The translations under genes and the position numbers were made by a program. The notes beneath the pieces are model-generated. The model had not been told where the DNA came from. It did not search any database and saw only the letters and a program-made list of their open reading frames with translations. Positions 17,152 to 26,776 of a DNA stretch of 39,253 bases are shown in pieces; position 1 is the stretch's first letter, and the number at the start of each line of letters is the position of its first letter. Source of the DNA: Desulfurococcales archaeon (lineage in GTDB: Archaea > Thermoproteota > Thermoprotei_A > Sulfolobales > NBVN01); NCBI GenBank assembly GCA_023255965.1, contig JAGDWE010000022.1, positions 1-39,253 of the forward strand, in the 5' to 3' direction.

Positions 17152-17351
17152 AAAGTTTAGTCATTATTTAGAGAGCCTCTGTCCTTTAAGGTAGGGAGAT
17201 AAGTAGCTAAAGCAGTTCAAAAGATCAATTAAAGTATGCAGCAACGATTTTAAACAACCAATGAGGGCTGGATATATTCAGAAGTCAAGTTAGAGAGTTA
17301 TTAACCATAGCAAGCTCTAGATTCCATTCGAATGCATGGCGTTTCCACATG

Positions 17352-17639
17352 CTAGTCCGATATTCTAGTGACTACCTCTGTTTCGGTATTTTCAACTCCA
17401 TCCACGCCTCTTATTAAGTCCTCAAGTTCCTCAGTACCTCCCTCCGTCTCCTCGGGCATGATAACATAAATCCTTAATAAGTATAATCCAAACGCGACAT
17501 ACTCTTTCTCGCTCCTAACTAAACTATACTTCGCTGGCAACCTACTGTTTATATCGGTGATAACCTTATCTAAGTCTACATCTACATCTTTAGGATATAT
17601 TTTAAGTACCGCCATGATCTTGGCCAATGGAACCACCAT
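17352..17639 (-). CDS. ef1b: Elongation factor 1-beta (aEF1B)
   Basis: Guanine-nucleotide exchange factor for EF1A. The 95-residue protein has VLKIYPKDVDVDLDKVITDI and ends EDLIRGVDGVENTETEVVTR, as in the archaeal family (about 90 residues). The ATG at 17639 overlaps the upstream stop (TAATG), and an in-frame ATG at 17615 would give the family-typical N-terminus, so the start is not settled. Confidence 0.92.
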   Translation of the reverse strand: MVVPLAKIMAVLKIYPKDVDVDLDKVITDINSRLPAKYSLVRSEKEYVAFGLYLLRIYVIMPEETEGGTEELEDLIRGVDGVENTETEVVTRISD

Positions 17640-17860
17640 TAAGGGCCTTCAAATCCACACTTAGGACATACATACCTAACTCCTAAACTCCTGCAGTCCT
17701 TACAACGCCATAAAGTTACTGACCCGCAGTTTGGACATGGGAATTTGACTCCCTTCTCTAAGGGCGCTACTAGCTTACCACAACTACTACATATTGGAGG
17801 GTTGGATGCGTCCACTATTGCCGGACCTTTACTACTTAATTGAGCCTCCAACGACATCAT
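17639..17860 (-). CDS. Zn-ribbon RNA-binding protein (COG2888-like)
   Basis: A 73-residue protein with two zinc ribbons: CSSCGKLVAPLEKGVKFPCPNCG and CKDCRSLGVRYVCPKCG. It matches the small archaeal Zn-ribbon proteins predicted to act in translation, which are typically encoded next to EF1-beta, as here. The exact role is unknown. Confidence 0.9.
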   Translation of the reverse strand: MMSLEAQLSSKGPAIVDASNPPICSSCGKLVAPLEKGVKFPCPNCGSVTLWRCKDCRSLGVRYVCPKCGFEGP

Positions 17861-17957
17861 TACAACCGTTTTCTAGTAATTCCAGACCTTATAAGATATC
17901 ATGCTAATATACTCCTTAAAAACTTTCTAGGAATTAATTATAAGGGTTGAACTACAG

Positions 17958-19013
17958 GTGGGAGTTGATCTAAGAGACTTGATACCTGATAAAGCACTTA
18001 AGGTAATCATTGACCTAAGGGAACTACGCGGAAAAAGCATAGCAATAGATGCATATAACGCGTTATATCAATTCCTCGCTGCTATTAGGCAGCCCGATGG
18101 AACTCCTTTAATGGATTCTAAGGGTAGAATTACTAGCCATCTAAGCGGTCTCTTCTATAGAACAATAAATTTAATGGAATCCGGAATTAAGCCTGTCTAC
18201 GTATTCGATGGCAGACCTCCGGAGCTAAAGTCCAAGGAGATAGCTATGAGGAGTAGCATTAAGGCTGAGGCATTATCCAAATACGAAGAAGCGCTTGCTA
18301 GTGGGGATATAGAGAGCGCCCGTAAATACGCTCAAATGGCATCTAAGTTAACCAATGACATGGTTGATGAAGCTAAAAAGCTATTAAGAGCTATGGGTAT
18401 TCCAGTAGTTCAAGCTCCTTCTGAAGGAGAAGCGCAAGCGGCGTACATGGCTTCTAGAAATGTCGTCTGGGCTGTCGCCAGCCAGGACTACGACTCTCTA
18501 CTTTTTGGATCACCTAGATTGATCAGGAACCTAACTATATCAGGCAAGCGTAAATTGCCTAGGAAGGAAGTTTATATCGAGATTAAGCCTGAAATAATAG
18601 ATTTAAATGCCTTGCTTAATACCTTGGGCATAACTAGAGAGCAACTAATAGATATAGCCATATTATTAGGCACCGATTATAATCCTGATGGTGTTAAAGG
18701 TGTTGGGCCTAAGACCGCATTAAGACTAATTAAAAGTTATGGTTCATTAGAAAATGCACTTAAGGTACTTAAGGATGCGTACTTCCCTACAGATCCGTTG
18801 AAGATTAAGGAATTCTTTCTAAACCCGCCCGTGATGACCGAGGTCACCTTAACTTGGTCCGAGCCAGACGAGAGATTGATTAAGGATTTGTTGGTGGGTC
18901 AATACGATTTCTCTGAATATAGAGTTATATCAGCTATAGAGAGGTTGAGGAAGGCCTATAGGGAGACCATAAAGTCAGAGATTAGAGGCCTCGATGCTTG
19001 GTTCAAGTCTTAG
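17958..19013 (+). CDS. fen: Flap endonuclease 1
   Basis: Removes 5' flaps during Okazaki fragment maturation and repair. The 351-residue protein starts at GTG 17958 with [20 protein letters not shown]. Metal-binding acidic residues lie in [50 protein letters not shown] and [20 protein letters not shown]. The C-terminus ends GLDAWFKS; a PCNA-interacting QxxhxxaF-like motif is weak (the tail reads LDAWFKS), as in some crenarchaeal homologues. Confidence 0.95.
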   Translation: MGVDLRDLIPDKALKVIIDLRELRGKSIAIDAYNALYQFLAAIRQPDGTPLMDSKGRITSHLSGLFYRTINLMESGIKPVYVFDGRPPELKSKEIAMRSSIKAEALSKYEEALASGDIESARKYAQMASKLTNDMVDEAKKLLRAMGIPVVQAPSEGEAQAAYMASRNVVWAVASQDYDSLLFGSPRLIRNLTISGKRKLPRKEVYIEIKPEIIDLNALLNTLGITREQLIDIAILLGTDYNPDGVKGVGPKTALRLIKSYGSLENALKVLKDAYFPTDPLKIKEFFLNPPVMTEVTLTWSEPDERLIKDLLVGQYDFSEYRVISAIERLRKAYRETIKSEIRGLDAWFKS

Positions 19014-19020
19014 CAGCTCC

Positions 19021-19707
19021 TTAGCATACTACAGCATTATCTATGAATAGGTAACCAACCCAATGATATTCGTTCCAAACACTCCTTGAACTAGTTATGC
19101 ATACTTTTCTACCATTAAATAAGGGGGATTCCGTAACAAATGTCTCATACTCGCCACCCTCACCTACAGGGCTTATATCGTATCTGATGCAGTTATCTAA
19201 GAACTCATCTATCGAGTTCTTATCTAATTTAACACCTAACCACCTCGGACTTAACCCATAGGATTGTATAGCTGTTATTATAAATCCAAGAAGATTAACC
19301 TCCAGCTTAAGCAGCTCATATGGATTTAAGCCCCATAAAGGGGTTATATGAGTTAAACCCAACTCCATACATATATCATCAATTACGGCCTTCTGGTAAT
19401 TAGAATTTACGACTCCCGTTATTACATACTTAAGTCCTTCATCACGTAGCCTCATTAATTCGTTTTTTAATTCATCGACCTCTAGATCCTTAATTCCACT
19501 GCATCTGAATACGTAGTATTCGATGTTAAGGAGATCGGCATGTAACGCAGTCCATTTGACATTAACTGTATGAAACATCCATGAATCCTCCCTTGAGGGG
19601 GAAGCTACGACCAATTTCTTTACATTATAGCCTTCTTCCAGCGCCTTAATTAAGGCATAATGGGAGTCCTTACCCCCACTATAGAGTATCGCTGCGTAGC
19701 CAATCAT
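19021..19707 (-). CDS. dph6: Diphthine-ammonia ligase (Dph6)
   Basis: Catalyses the ATP-dependent amidation completing diphthamide on EF2. The adenine nucleotide alpha-hydrolase fold shows the PP-loop SGGKDS at residues 10-15 and the family's second conserved motif GEGGEYETFVTESPLF. Length 228 residues. The second ATG (19707) is favoured by GAGGT five bases upstream; it overlaps the end of the upstream gene. Confidence 0.93.
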   Translation of the reverse strand: MIGYAAILYSGGKDSHYALIKALEEGYNVKKLVVASPSREDSWMFHTVNVKWTALHADLLNIEYYVFRCSGIKDLEVDELKNELMRLRDEGLKYVITGVVNSNYQKAVIDDICMELGLTHITPLWGLNPYELLKLEVNLLGFIITAIQSYGLSPRWLGVKLDKNSIDEFLDNCIRYDISPVGEGGEYETFVTESPLFNGRKVCITSSRSVWNEYHWVGYLFIDNAVVC

Positions 19708-20377
19708 CATATACCTCTAAGATCTCTAAAATCGCCTCGACTACGTACATGAGACAATTACCATCATTTTTCCTACATATAGCTGAAATTAAGCAATCAC
19801 CGCCACGTATATCAATGCCTCGCTCAGATAGTAGATTATACCAGAAGCTTGGATTCTCTAGTACGTATAGATGCTTAGAATTTGGTAGTTTAAATCCGTT
19901 GTCTAAATAGTAAATTATTAAACCACCATCACCCCCCTTCTTAACTATTAGATCCCTAACACGCAATACGCCTACCTTCTTAACAACATCAATGCCATCC
20001 CTTAGTAATAGGGTAGAAATCCTACATTCACCACATATATCACTAAAAGTTAAGTCAACACTTCCAACAATTACCAGCTTATTTCCTAATACATTAACTA
20101 CTTTAGTACCTAGGTCAGTTATCAATATACCAGCCACCGGATCTACTCTAACGAGGCCTAACTCCCTTAACCTCCTTACTAAGGTCCTGACACTCCCCTC
20201 ACCCATACCTAATGCTCTAGATAGCGCCTTCCTGCCTATGGGCTTACCGCTACTTAATAGCGTTAATGCTAAATAAACATGGTATTTGTTGAAGCCAGGT
20301 CTTACACCACGTCTACATCCAGCTATGTTATTTAGAATTCTAATAGCATCCTCAAATAAATATTTACCTGACTCCAA
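19679..20377 (-). CDS. Winged-helix protein, DUF4443-like
   Basis: The N-terminal half (residues about 25-90) is a winged helix: HVYLALTLLSSGKPIGRKAL, then LGMGEGSVRTLVRRLRELGL and the wing VDPVAGILITDLG. The C-terminal half contains CGECRISTLLLRDGIDVVKK and RGGDCLISAI, a pattern like the archaeal DUF4443 families whose C-terminal domain follows an HTH. It probably acts as a transcription regulator with a sensor domain; ligand unknown. It starts at TTG 20377 and is coupled to dph6. Confidence 0.65.
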   Translation of the reverse strand: MESGKYLFEDAIRILNNIAGCRRGVRPGFNKYHVYLALTLLSSGKPIGRKALSRALGMGEGSVRTLVRRLRELGLVRVDPVAGILITDLGTKVVNVLGNKLVIVGSVDLTFSDICGECRISTLLLRDGIDVVKKVGVLRVRDLIVKKGGDGGLIIYYLDNGFKLPNSKHLYVLENPSFWYNLLSERGIDIRGGDCLISAICRKNDGNCLMYVVEAILEILEVYDDWLRSDTL

Positions 20378-20565
20378 TGCGAGGACTTACCGTAAACAAG
20401 ATCTATCTACAGCTCTTAAAAATATTATGATGTTTTAGCTGATAAGAGCACCACTAGACCTTAACCAACAACTGTATTTTTTAAGAAAGGCACATATAGC
20501 TATATACAATGCCATTATTAATGACTTTAAATTCAGATCTCTATAAAATATTTAGGTGATATTGA

Positions 20566-21501
20566 TTGAGAAGCTTAAAGGGTAGGGATCTACTATCGAT
20601 CTCTGATTTAACAAGGGATGAAATAATCCACATTCTCGAGGTAGCTAGATTATTTAAGACTAGGTACTACGCCGGTGAGAAGATCATTCCAGTACTTAAG
20701 GGTAAGTCCCTAGCCATGATATTCCAGAAGCCAAGCACCAGGACTAGGGTTAGCTTTGAGGTGGCCATGTACGAATTGGGGGGCCACGCACTATACCTTA
20801 ACTGGAACGATCTACAGCTAGGTAGAGGTGAAACCATCGCTGATACGGCTAGAACCTTAAGTAGGTATGTTAATGGGATAACTGCAAGAGTCTTAAGGCA
20901 CTTGGATTTAGTTGAGTTAGCGCAATATGCGTCAATCCCAGTAATAAATGCATTAAGCGACTTAGAACATCCATGCCAAGCTTTAGCTGATGTATTCACG
21001 ATATGGGAGAAGAAAGGTAAGTATGAGGGAATTAAAATAGCTTTCATTGGTGATGGCTCTGATAACGTGTTGCACTCGCTTCTTCTAGCCTGTAGCAAAT
21101 TGGGCATCAACGTAGTCATAGCCACGCCGCCCGGTTATGAACCAAGACCTGAAATCTTAAAATCCGCCGAAGAGTCAGCAATTAGGTCTGGGTCAACTAT
21201 AGATATTATTAGAGACCCTGAAAATGCTGTTAAGGCGGCTGATGTAATATATACTGATGTATGGGTTAGCATGGGTCAAGAAGTTGAAAGAGAGAAAAGG
21301 ATTAGGGATTTAAGTAGATACAGAGTTAGCTTAGACCTGATCAAGTTAGCCAAGGGCGACGTCATATTCATGCATTGTCTGCCAGCTAGGAGAGGTGAGG
21401 AAGTAGATAATGAAGTAATAGATGGGAAGTGGTCAGTGGTTTGGGATCAGGCTGAGAATAGATTACACGTTCAGAAAGCCGTATTAGCCCTTCTTCTTTA
21501 A
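20566..21501 (+). CDS. argF: Ornithine carbamoyltransferase
   Basis: Forms citrulline from ornithine and carbamoyl phosphate in arginine synthesis. The 311-residue protein has the carbamoyl-phosphate loop KPSTRTRVSFEVAM (STRTR at 57-61), HLDLVELAQYASIPVINALS, the HPCQ-like EHPCQALADVFTI, IAFIGDGSDNVLHSLLLA and the ornithine loop MHCLPARRGEEVD. Start is TTG 20566, preceded by GGTGA at about eight bases. No other arg genes are nearby. Confidence 0.95.
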   Translation: MRSLKGRDLLSISDLTRDEIIHILEVARLFKTRYYAGEKIIPVLKGKSLAMIFQKPSTRTRVSFEVAMYELGGHALYLNWNDLQLGRGETIADTARTLSRYVNGITARVLRHLDLVELAQYASIPVINALSDLEHPCQALADVFTIWEKKGKYEGIKIAFIGDGSDNVLHSLLLACSKLGINVVIATPPGYEPRPEILKSAEESAIRSGSTIDIIRDPENAVKAADVIYTDVWVSMGQEVEREKRIRDLSRYRVSLDLIKLAKGDVIFMHCLPARRGEEVDNEVIDGKWSVVWDQAENRLHVQKAVLALLL

Positions 21502-22062
21502 CTTCTTCTTAGCCCTTCTTTTCTTTCTCCTCTTCCTCTTAATATTTGACGTCCTTACCTTCTTAGATGTGCTGCAAACCTCGTCTAACAGCAATATCCT
21601 GCTACCGCTGTCCGTGACTAAGACCAAGCCCAGACAGTCGCTACATCCGCTAATATCGAGTTCACCCTCAAACACGTATAGATCTTCCGGCACTTCGGCC
21701 CACTTAACACCTAGCTGAGATTCGAAGAACTTATCAACCTCCTTACCATCATTGCTCCTATGGAGTACCCCTATACGAATCAGCTTACTTAGCTTAGGTG
21801 AGATTAGGTACCTATACGTACCCTTACTTACGTGCTCAAGTACTTCAGTACATGGAGACCTATCACAGGAACTAACAAGGAGGTAGTCACATGATTCCCT
21901 ATTCTTTTTAATTAAATCCCCTGGCATACCATTTAGTACTTCATTAGACATCAAATACGAGTCTAATTCACCACTTACATCATCCCCAGCCAACTTTAGT
22001 ACGCTTAGATTTAGATCTCCAACCTCCTGCCGTACTACTTTAAAGCACCTAATTAATGCTAT
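21484..22062 (-). CDS. Hypothetical protein with Lys-rich tail, apparent ATA start
   Basis: I do not recognise this protein. From TTG 21993 the frame gives 169 residues, but it stays open upstream to a TGA at 22069-22071 with no ATG or GTG. Right at that TGA lies GGGGGTGA followed by ATA ATA ATA; starting at the third ATA (22062) gives 192 residues beginning MALIRCFKVVRQEVGDLNLS. Features are DYLLVSSCDRSPCTEVL, a pair DISGCSDCLGLVLVTDSG, and a strongly basic C-terminus (SNIKRKRRKKRRAKKKLKKK) that may bind nucleic acid. It converges on argF and overlaps it by 18 bases. Confidence 0.6.
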   Translation of the reverse strand: MALIRCFKVVRQEVGDLNLSVLKLAGDDVSGELDSYLMSNEVLNGMPGDLIKKNRESCDYLLVSSCDRSPCTEVLEHVSKGTYRYLISPKLSKLIRIGVLHRSNDGKEVDKFFESQLGVKWAEVPEDLYVFEGELDISGCSDCLGLVLVTDSGSRILLLDEVCSTSKKVRTSNIKRKRRKKRRAKKKLKKKG

Positions 22063-22172
22063 TATTATTCACCCCCTAAACGTGAATTATGTCCTATTTA
22101 TCCAATAATTCGGGTTTGCTCGCTAGTTCCCTTGAATTAGCAAGATGCCTGCATCTTACATTAACATTGCTG

Positions 22173-22661
22173 CTACCTCTTATACCCTATTCTCCTAAGT
22201 AGCTCTTTTCTCTCATTCTTATCTTCATTCCCCTCAATACCTAAAGTCTTAAACCCATCAACGACGCCTAACACTGCCCTTCCCTGACTCGTCTCGGCTA
22301 TTATTACTTGAAGAGGGTTGGCGGTCGCTGCATATACTGTGGTCACCTCGTGAACGTGCTTTATAGAATTTAATACATTAATAGGCCATGCATTCTTTAT
22401 GTAAACTACGAATGTATGACCGGCGCCAATCTTAAGTGCTACCTCCTCGGCTAATTTAATTAATTCTGGATCATTACCATCACTTCTCACTAACCTCTTA
22501 CCACTAGCTTCACAGAATGCTACCCCAAACTTTATTGTAGGCACCGAGGTTATTAGAGCCTCATATAGATCCTCAACGGTTTTTATGAAATGCGAGTGCC
22601 CTATTATTACATTAGTTCCTTCAGGTACTGGGATGTCTACTACCTCGAATCTTAGGCTCAT
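22173..22661 (-). CDS. Adenosine-specific kinase
   Basis: Member of the archaeal adenosine-specific kinase family (COG1839), which phosphorylates adenosine. The 162-residue protein has [40 protein letters not shown] and [20 protein letters not shown], all family hallmarks, and ends in a basic tail. It is monocistronic as far as can be seen. Confidence 0.88.
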   Translation of the reverse strand: MSLRFEVVDIPVPEGTNVIIGHSHFIKTVEDLYEALITSVPTIKFGVAFCEASGKRLVRSDGNDPELIKLAEEVALKIGAGHTFVVYIKNAWPINVLNSIKHVHEVTTVYAATANPLQVIIAETSQGRAVLGVVDGFKTLGIEGNEDKNERKELLRRIGYKR

Positions 22662-22724
22662 AATGACCCTAAATTATAAAATAATCTAGGCTTATTAAAA
22701 TTTAAGTTAATGTATTGATGGTAC

Positions 22725-22990
22725 ACCCCGCGATGAACCCTGTGGGCAGTTGCTAGGGGGAGGGGCCTGCGAGACGGCTGGTCCGCCGAGGGGGCGGGCG
22801 GCGACACCAACCAACACAAGCCACTATGGGACCAGAACCCCTATCCCTGAACCCTACTACAATCACATCTACTTACCCGGCTTCAGCGAGGTCGAATATT
22901 GAACAGACCACCCCTCTTCCCCTTCAGCTCGCTCGCCACGTCTGTTACGACGTCGACTACCTTACGAGCTCAAGCATTGGCGAAATGATA
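22725..22990 (+). other. GC-rich island, probable IS605/TnpB-associated remnant
   Basis: This 400-base gene-free gap contains a very GC-rich block (22725-22802: GATGAACCC, then AGGGGGAGGGGCCTGCGAGA, then CCGCCGAGGGGGCGGGCGGC) followed by CACTATGGGACCAGAACCCC and TATCCCTGAACCC. The order of segments resembles the sequence that follows tnpB in archaeal IS200/IS605 elements, where the omega-RNA is encoded. One frame stays open from about 22722 to 22896, but it is Gly/Pro/Thr-rich with no domain. No terminal hairpin survives. Confidence 0.4.
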
Positions 22991-23064
22991 GCGTGTGCGA
23001 ACTTGGCTTAAAAGTTCAAGTAAAGGACTCTAGGAGCAGTGCATGAGGAGCCTGGCATGCATAG

Positions 23065-23139
23065 CGGGCCCGCCGGGATTTGAACCCGGGATCTCCGGCT
23101 CCGCAGGCCGGTGCCTTTTCCTGGCTAGGCCACGGGCCC
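23065..23139 (-). tRNA. tRNA-Arg (anticodon GCG)
   Basis: Complete cloverleaf on the minus strand: acceptor GGGCCCG/CGGGCCC, D-arm GCC...GGC, anticodon stem CCGGC/GCCGG with loop CTGCGGA (anticodon GCG, decoding CGC and CGU as arginine), T-arm CCGGG-TTCAAAT-CCCGG and discriminator G. No intron is seen and the CCA end is not encoded. Confidence 0.95.
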
Positions 23140-23159
23140 AGGTCGCATTGATCAAGTCT

Positions 23160-23170
23160 AATTATACATA
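23160..23170 (-). promoter_or_regulatory. TATA box of tRNA-Arg
   Basis: The minus-strand TATGTATAAT centred near 23165 lies about 26 bases before the tRNA 5' end at 23139, the spacing expected for archaeal promoters. The divergent polymerase gene must use a different element, perhaps the AT-rich sequence at 23171-23180. Confidence 0.5.
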
Positions 23171-23217
23171 GGTGTTAATAAGGTATTATCTTAGAGTATT
23201 TATCTGGAGTTTGTGGG

Positions 23218-25902
23218 ATGTTAACGAGTAGGGGTAGGTATAGGAGTTTGATGCAGTACGCTGCCCTAAGTAATTGCAGCAATAGTTTTGAGGGAGTTGT
23301 AGTAAGGTTAAATATTAATGGAGTGAGTGTTAAGATCCATAAGCTGGTAAAGGATGTTGTAAGGGTTTACCTACGTTCTAATAAGGCCGAGCAGGTAAGG
23401 GAGTTTAATGAGGCGTTCCTTATGGGCTCTTATTACTCGGGAGATTTAGGTAAGGTATATCTTAAATTTTATGATGACAATAATGATAAAGTTTATATAT
23501 GGTTTGATACCACGGGCCATAAGCCGTACTTCCTCACAGACCTGCCCCCAGATAAGGTAAGCAACATTAAGAAGATAGTATCTGACGAATCATTTCACGG
23601 CGTTGAAGTGGTAGAGCGGTATGACTTACTTAACGGTAGGAAGGTAGTTCTCTCTAAGGTTGTTGTTAAAGACCCCCTAGCGGTGCCTAGGTTAAGGGGT
23701 TTAGTACCGAAGGCTTGGGAAGCGAATATAAAGTACCACGATAACTACATATACGACTTAGGCTTGGTTCCAGGAATCCAATACTCGCTGCGAAATGGTA
23801 AGTTGATGCAGGTAGTCCATGACTTAAGTATTGAGGTGATAGACAACATAAAGAGGATATTTAAGGATGAGGACCCTGAAACCCAGAGATTAGCTTTATC
23901 TATGATCCAATTATATGAAGTTAGACCTCCTAAGATTAGGAGATTAGCAATAGATATTGAGGTATTTACGCCTTATAAAGGTAGGGTTCCAAACCCCGAG
24001 GAGGCGCCATACCCTATAATAAGTGCAGCAGTAGTCTCTAATGACGGTCTCCGTAAGGTCTTAACATTATGGAGACCTAATTTAGGATTAGGGGATATAA
24101 ATACATTACCAAACGACGTCGACGTTGAGATATTCGATAGTGAGGAAGCACTAATTAAGGAGTTGTTCAGGGTAATCAATGACTATGTACTGATAATTTC
24201 ATTCAATGGAGATAACTTCGACTTACAGTACATCATGAATAGAGCTACGTTGTTAGGGATTAGTGAGGAGCATATACCATTTGAGGTAACTAGGGATTTC
24301 ATAGGCGTTAAGCATGGCTTCCATGTAGACCTATATAAGTTCTTCAGCATTGAGGCTATTCAAAACTACGCATTTGAGGGCAGATATAAGGAGAAAACAT
24401 TAGAGGCCATAGCTGACGCGCTTTTAGGCGTTTCTAAGGTTAAGCTGGATACCTTCATAAGCGATTCGTCATTGACTGAGTTAGTCAACTATAACTACAG
24501 AGATGCATGGCTAGCATTAAATTTAACATTATTTGATAACGAACTCGTTTGGAAATTAATTGTATTAATCATGCGTTTATCTAAAATGAATTTAGAGGAT
24601 GTTACAAGGAGGAAGGTGTCGGCATGGATTAAGAATCTAATGTTCTGGGAGCACAGGAATAGAGGTTATTTAATACCTAATCAAGAGGACCTCCTAAACA
24701 TTAAAGGGAAAGTAGTAACGTCCGCTAAGATAGATGGTAAGAAATATGCTGGTGCGATAGTTATAGATCCTATCCCCGGAGTGTACTTCAATGTCGTTGT
24801 AGTCGACTTCGCATCGCTGTATCCAAGCATCATTAAACAATGGAATATAAGCTATGAGACTATAGATCCAACTGACAATAACTGCAGGAAGATAATTGAT
24901 ATAAGGGATGAAAAGGGAAGCATAGTACATAAGGTATGTAGCGACGTACCTGGAATAACATCACAGATTGTAGGAGTCTTAAGGGATCTTAGAGTTAAAA
25001 TATATAAGAGGGTATCTAAATCGCCTAACATCCCCCATGAACTTAAGAGTTGGTATGAAGTTGTTCAAAGAGCTATGAAGGTATTTATAAATGCAAGCTA
25101 CGGCGTCTTTGGACACTCGAACTTCCCATTCTACACCCCCTCGGCAGCAGAATCGGTTACCGCTTTAGGTAGATATGTAATTTCATCAACTATAGCTAAG
25201 GCCAACGAATTAGGCCTTAAAGTACTTTATGGCGATACCGACTCGTTATTTATATGGAATCCAAGTGAGAGCGAGCTAGAGAAGCTTAGGGAGTGGGTGT
25301 TAACTACTTATGGATTAGATCTCGAGATAGATAAGGTGTATAAATTCGTAGCCTTCGCTCTTAAAAAGAATTACCTAGGAGTTCTAGATAATGGGAGAGT
25401 TGATGTAAAGGGGTTGATGGGTAAGAAAAGAAATGTCCCGAAGCTGCTTCAAGATGCCTTCATTGATGTAGTTGGCATGATATCTAAGGTGAGTAATACG
25501 CAGGAAAGCCTAGAAGCTGTAAAGGATTACTTAAAGAAGAAGATCCAGGAACTTTACCTGAAGTTTAAGGAGAAGACTTTCACGCTAGATGAAGTAGCCT
25601 ATAGAACTATGCTTAGTAAATCTCCCTCCGAATACGTTAAGACGACCCCGCCACATGTTAAGGCAGCAAGACAGTTAATTAATAACGGCGTAAACGTAGC
25701 TAGAGGCGATATAATATTCTACGTTAAAGTTAAGTCGAAGGATAAAGTTAAGGCAATACAGCTAGCTAGGGTAGATGACGTTGATGCTGAAGCATACCTG
25801 GAATACGCTAAATCGATTCTAGAGCAGGTACTCACGCCATTCGGGATAAGTTGGGACGATATCGCAGGGATAAGCAGGCTTGAGTTATTCACTACTAGAT
25901 AA
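23218..25902 (+). CDS. polB: DNA polymerase, family B
   Basis: Replicative-type polymerase with proofreading. Exonuclease motifs: LAIDIE near residue 245, SFNGDNFDLQY near 330, YNYRDAWLA near 424-428. Polymerase motifs: the YAGAIV linker, DFASLYPSII near 529, KVFINASYGVFG near 620 and YGDTDSLFI near 670. All catalytic acidic residues are present, so this is not the inactivated PolB2 type; 894 residues is close to crenarchaeal PolB1 length. The ATG at 23218 has GGAG upstream; an alternative ATG follows GGAG again 12 codons in (23251). Confidence 0.95.
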   Translation: MLTSRGRYRSLMQYAALSNCSNSFEGVVVRLNINGVSVKIHKLVKDVVRVYLRSNKAEQVREFNEAFLMGSYYSGDLGKVYLKFYDDNNDKVYIWFDTTGHKPYFLTDLPPDKVSNIKKIVSDESFHGVEVVERYDLLNGRKVVLSKVVVKDPLAVPRLRGLVPKAWEANIKYHDNYIYDLGLVPGIQYSLRNGKLMQVVHDLSIEVIDNIKRIFKDEDPETQRLALSMIQLYEVRPPKIRRLAIDIEVFTPYKGRVPNPEEAPYPIISAAVVSNDGLRKVLTLWRPNLGLGDINTLPNDVDVEIFDSEEALIKELFRVINDYVLIISFNGDNFDLQYIMNRATLLGISEEHIPFEVTRDFIGVKHGFHVDLYKFFSIEAIQNYAFEGRYKEKTLEAIADALLGVSKVKLDTFISDSSLTELVNYNYRDAWLALNLTLFDNELVWKLIVLIMRLSKMNLEDVTRRKVSAWIKNLMFWEHRNRGYLIPNQEDLLNIKGKVVTSAKIDGKKYAGAIVIDPIPGVYFNVVVVDFASLYPSIIKQWNISYETIDPTDNNCRKIIDIRDEKGSIVHKVCSDVPGITSQIVGVLRDLRVKIYKRVSKSPNIPHELKSWYEVVQRAMKVFINASYGVFGHSNFPFYTPSAAESVTALGRYVISSTIAKANELGLKVLYGDTDSLFIWNPSESELEKLREWVLTTYGLDLEIDKVYKFVAFALKKNYLGVLDNGRVDVKGLMGKKRNVPKLLQDAFIDVVGMISKVSNTQESLEAVKDYLKKKIQELYLKFKEKTFTLDEVAYRTMLSKSPSEYVKTTPPHVKAARQLINNGVNVARGDIIFYVKVKSKDKVKAIQLARVDDVDAEAYLEYAKSILEQVLTPFGISWDDIAGISRLELFTTR

Positions 25903-26070
25903 TTCTAAGTAGTTTGCATGCATCCGGGCATCATGGTTTAAGCTTTTAGGCATAATACTTGCCGGACTCGGTGGTAAGTAGTATTTAGCTGTCTTAGAGC
26001 AGTTTCTTTAGGTTCTATAGGGGGCGGTTAATAATGTAATACACATATATACCCTTAATTAACTCATTTA

Positions 26071-26775
26071 ATGGGTATATTGATGAGCGATGAGATACTT
26101 AGGATTGATACTAGTATTGGTAGCAAGGAGAGTATAGCTGAATATAGTATTATTGAGCAGATTAGGGGGGTTATTAGGACTGCCTCACAAGCCTTTAGGG
26201 AGGTTCTAAGCCAGATTAAGGACTTAAGTGAGGGCAAGAACGAATTAGTTAAGGTTCGTCATGAGAGGATTAGAGGATTTAAGAACTCCGTTGAGGGTGC
26301 TTTAATAACGACTATGGAGTATATAGTGAGGACTGCTCCTGCCTTAGTGCTTAAGGACATATACGTATCTATGATTGAGAATATGTTGAAGTCTGTTGAG
26401 AGTTGTGAGGCAGCATCGTATAGGGCCTTAGCGCTATCTAGTAGCGAGTTTTCAGGACTTGACGACATGCTATACGCGCTTATAGAGTCGATAGTTAAGA
26501 ACAGCATAAGTATGGTTGATGCGCTAGATAACATGCTTAACCTATTATCTGTTAATCCCAAAAAGGTAGGTGATATATACATAGACGTCGTTAAGCTTGA
26601 GGATACTATAGATAACTTCTACAGGCATGCATTACTTGAGCTAGTTAAGTCTAAGGGCTATAATGTAGGCGGTTTAGTGCTATTGAAGGAGTTAATAGAT
26701 AAGTTGGAGGACTCAGCTGATAGGTTAAAGGATGTAGCAACCAATTTAAAGTACATATCGCTACATAGGATTTAA
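26071..26775 (+). CDS. PhoU-like (DUF47-type) helical protein
   Basis: A 234-residue all-helical protein with PhoU-like repeats, for example SQAFREVLSQIKDLSEGKNE, HERIRGFKNSVEGALITTM and VVKLEDTIDNFYRHALLELV followed by LIDKLEDSADRLKDVATNLK. DUF47/PhoU-like proteins in archaea are often tied to phosphate transport, but no pit or pst gene is adjacent. TATA-like catatatac near 26043 suggests a leaderless or nearly leaderless transcript starting at ATG 26071 or 26083. One base separates it from endA, so the pair is an operon. Confidence 0.7.
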   Translation: MGILMSDEILRIDTSIGSKESIAEYSIIEQIRGVIRTASQAFREVLSQIKDLSEGKNELVKVRHERIRGFKNSVEGALITTMEYIVRTAPALVLKDIYVSMIENMLKSVESCEAASYRALALSSSEFSGLDDMLYALIESIVKNSISMVDALDNMLNLLSVNPKKVGDIYIDVVKLEDTIDNFYRHALLELVKSKGYNVGGLVLLKELIDKLEDSADRLKDVATNLKYISLHRI

Positions 26776-26776
26776 A

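Noticed and set aside
22826-23011. 61-codon plus-strand ORF
   Set aside because: Pro/Thr/Ser-rich frame through an apparent mobile-element remnant with no domain.
23041-23145. Intron in the tRNA-Arg gene
   Set aside because: The cloverleaf is complete and contiguous with normal loop sizes.
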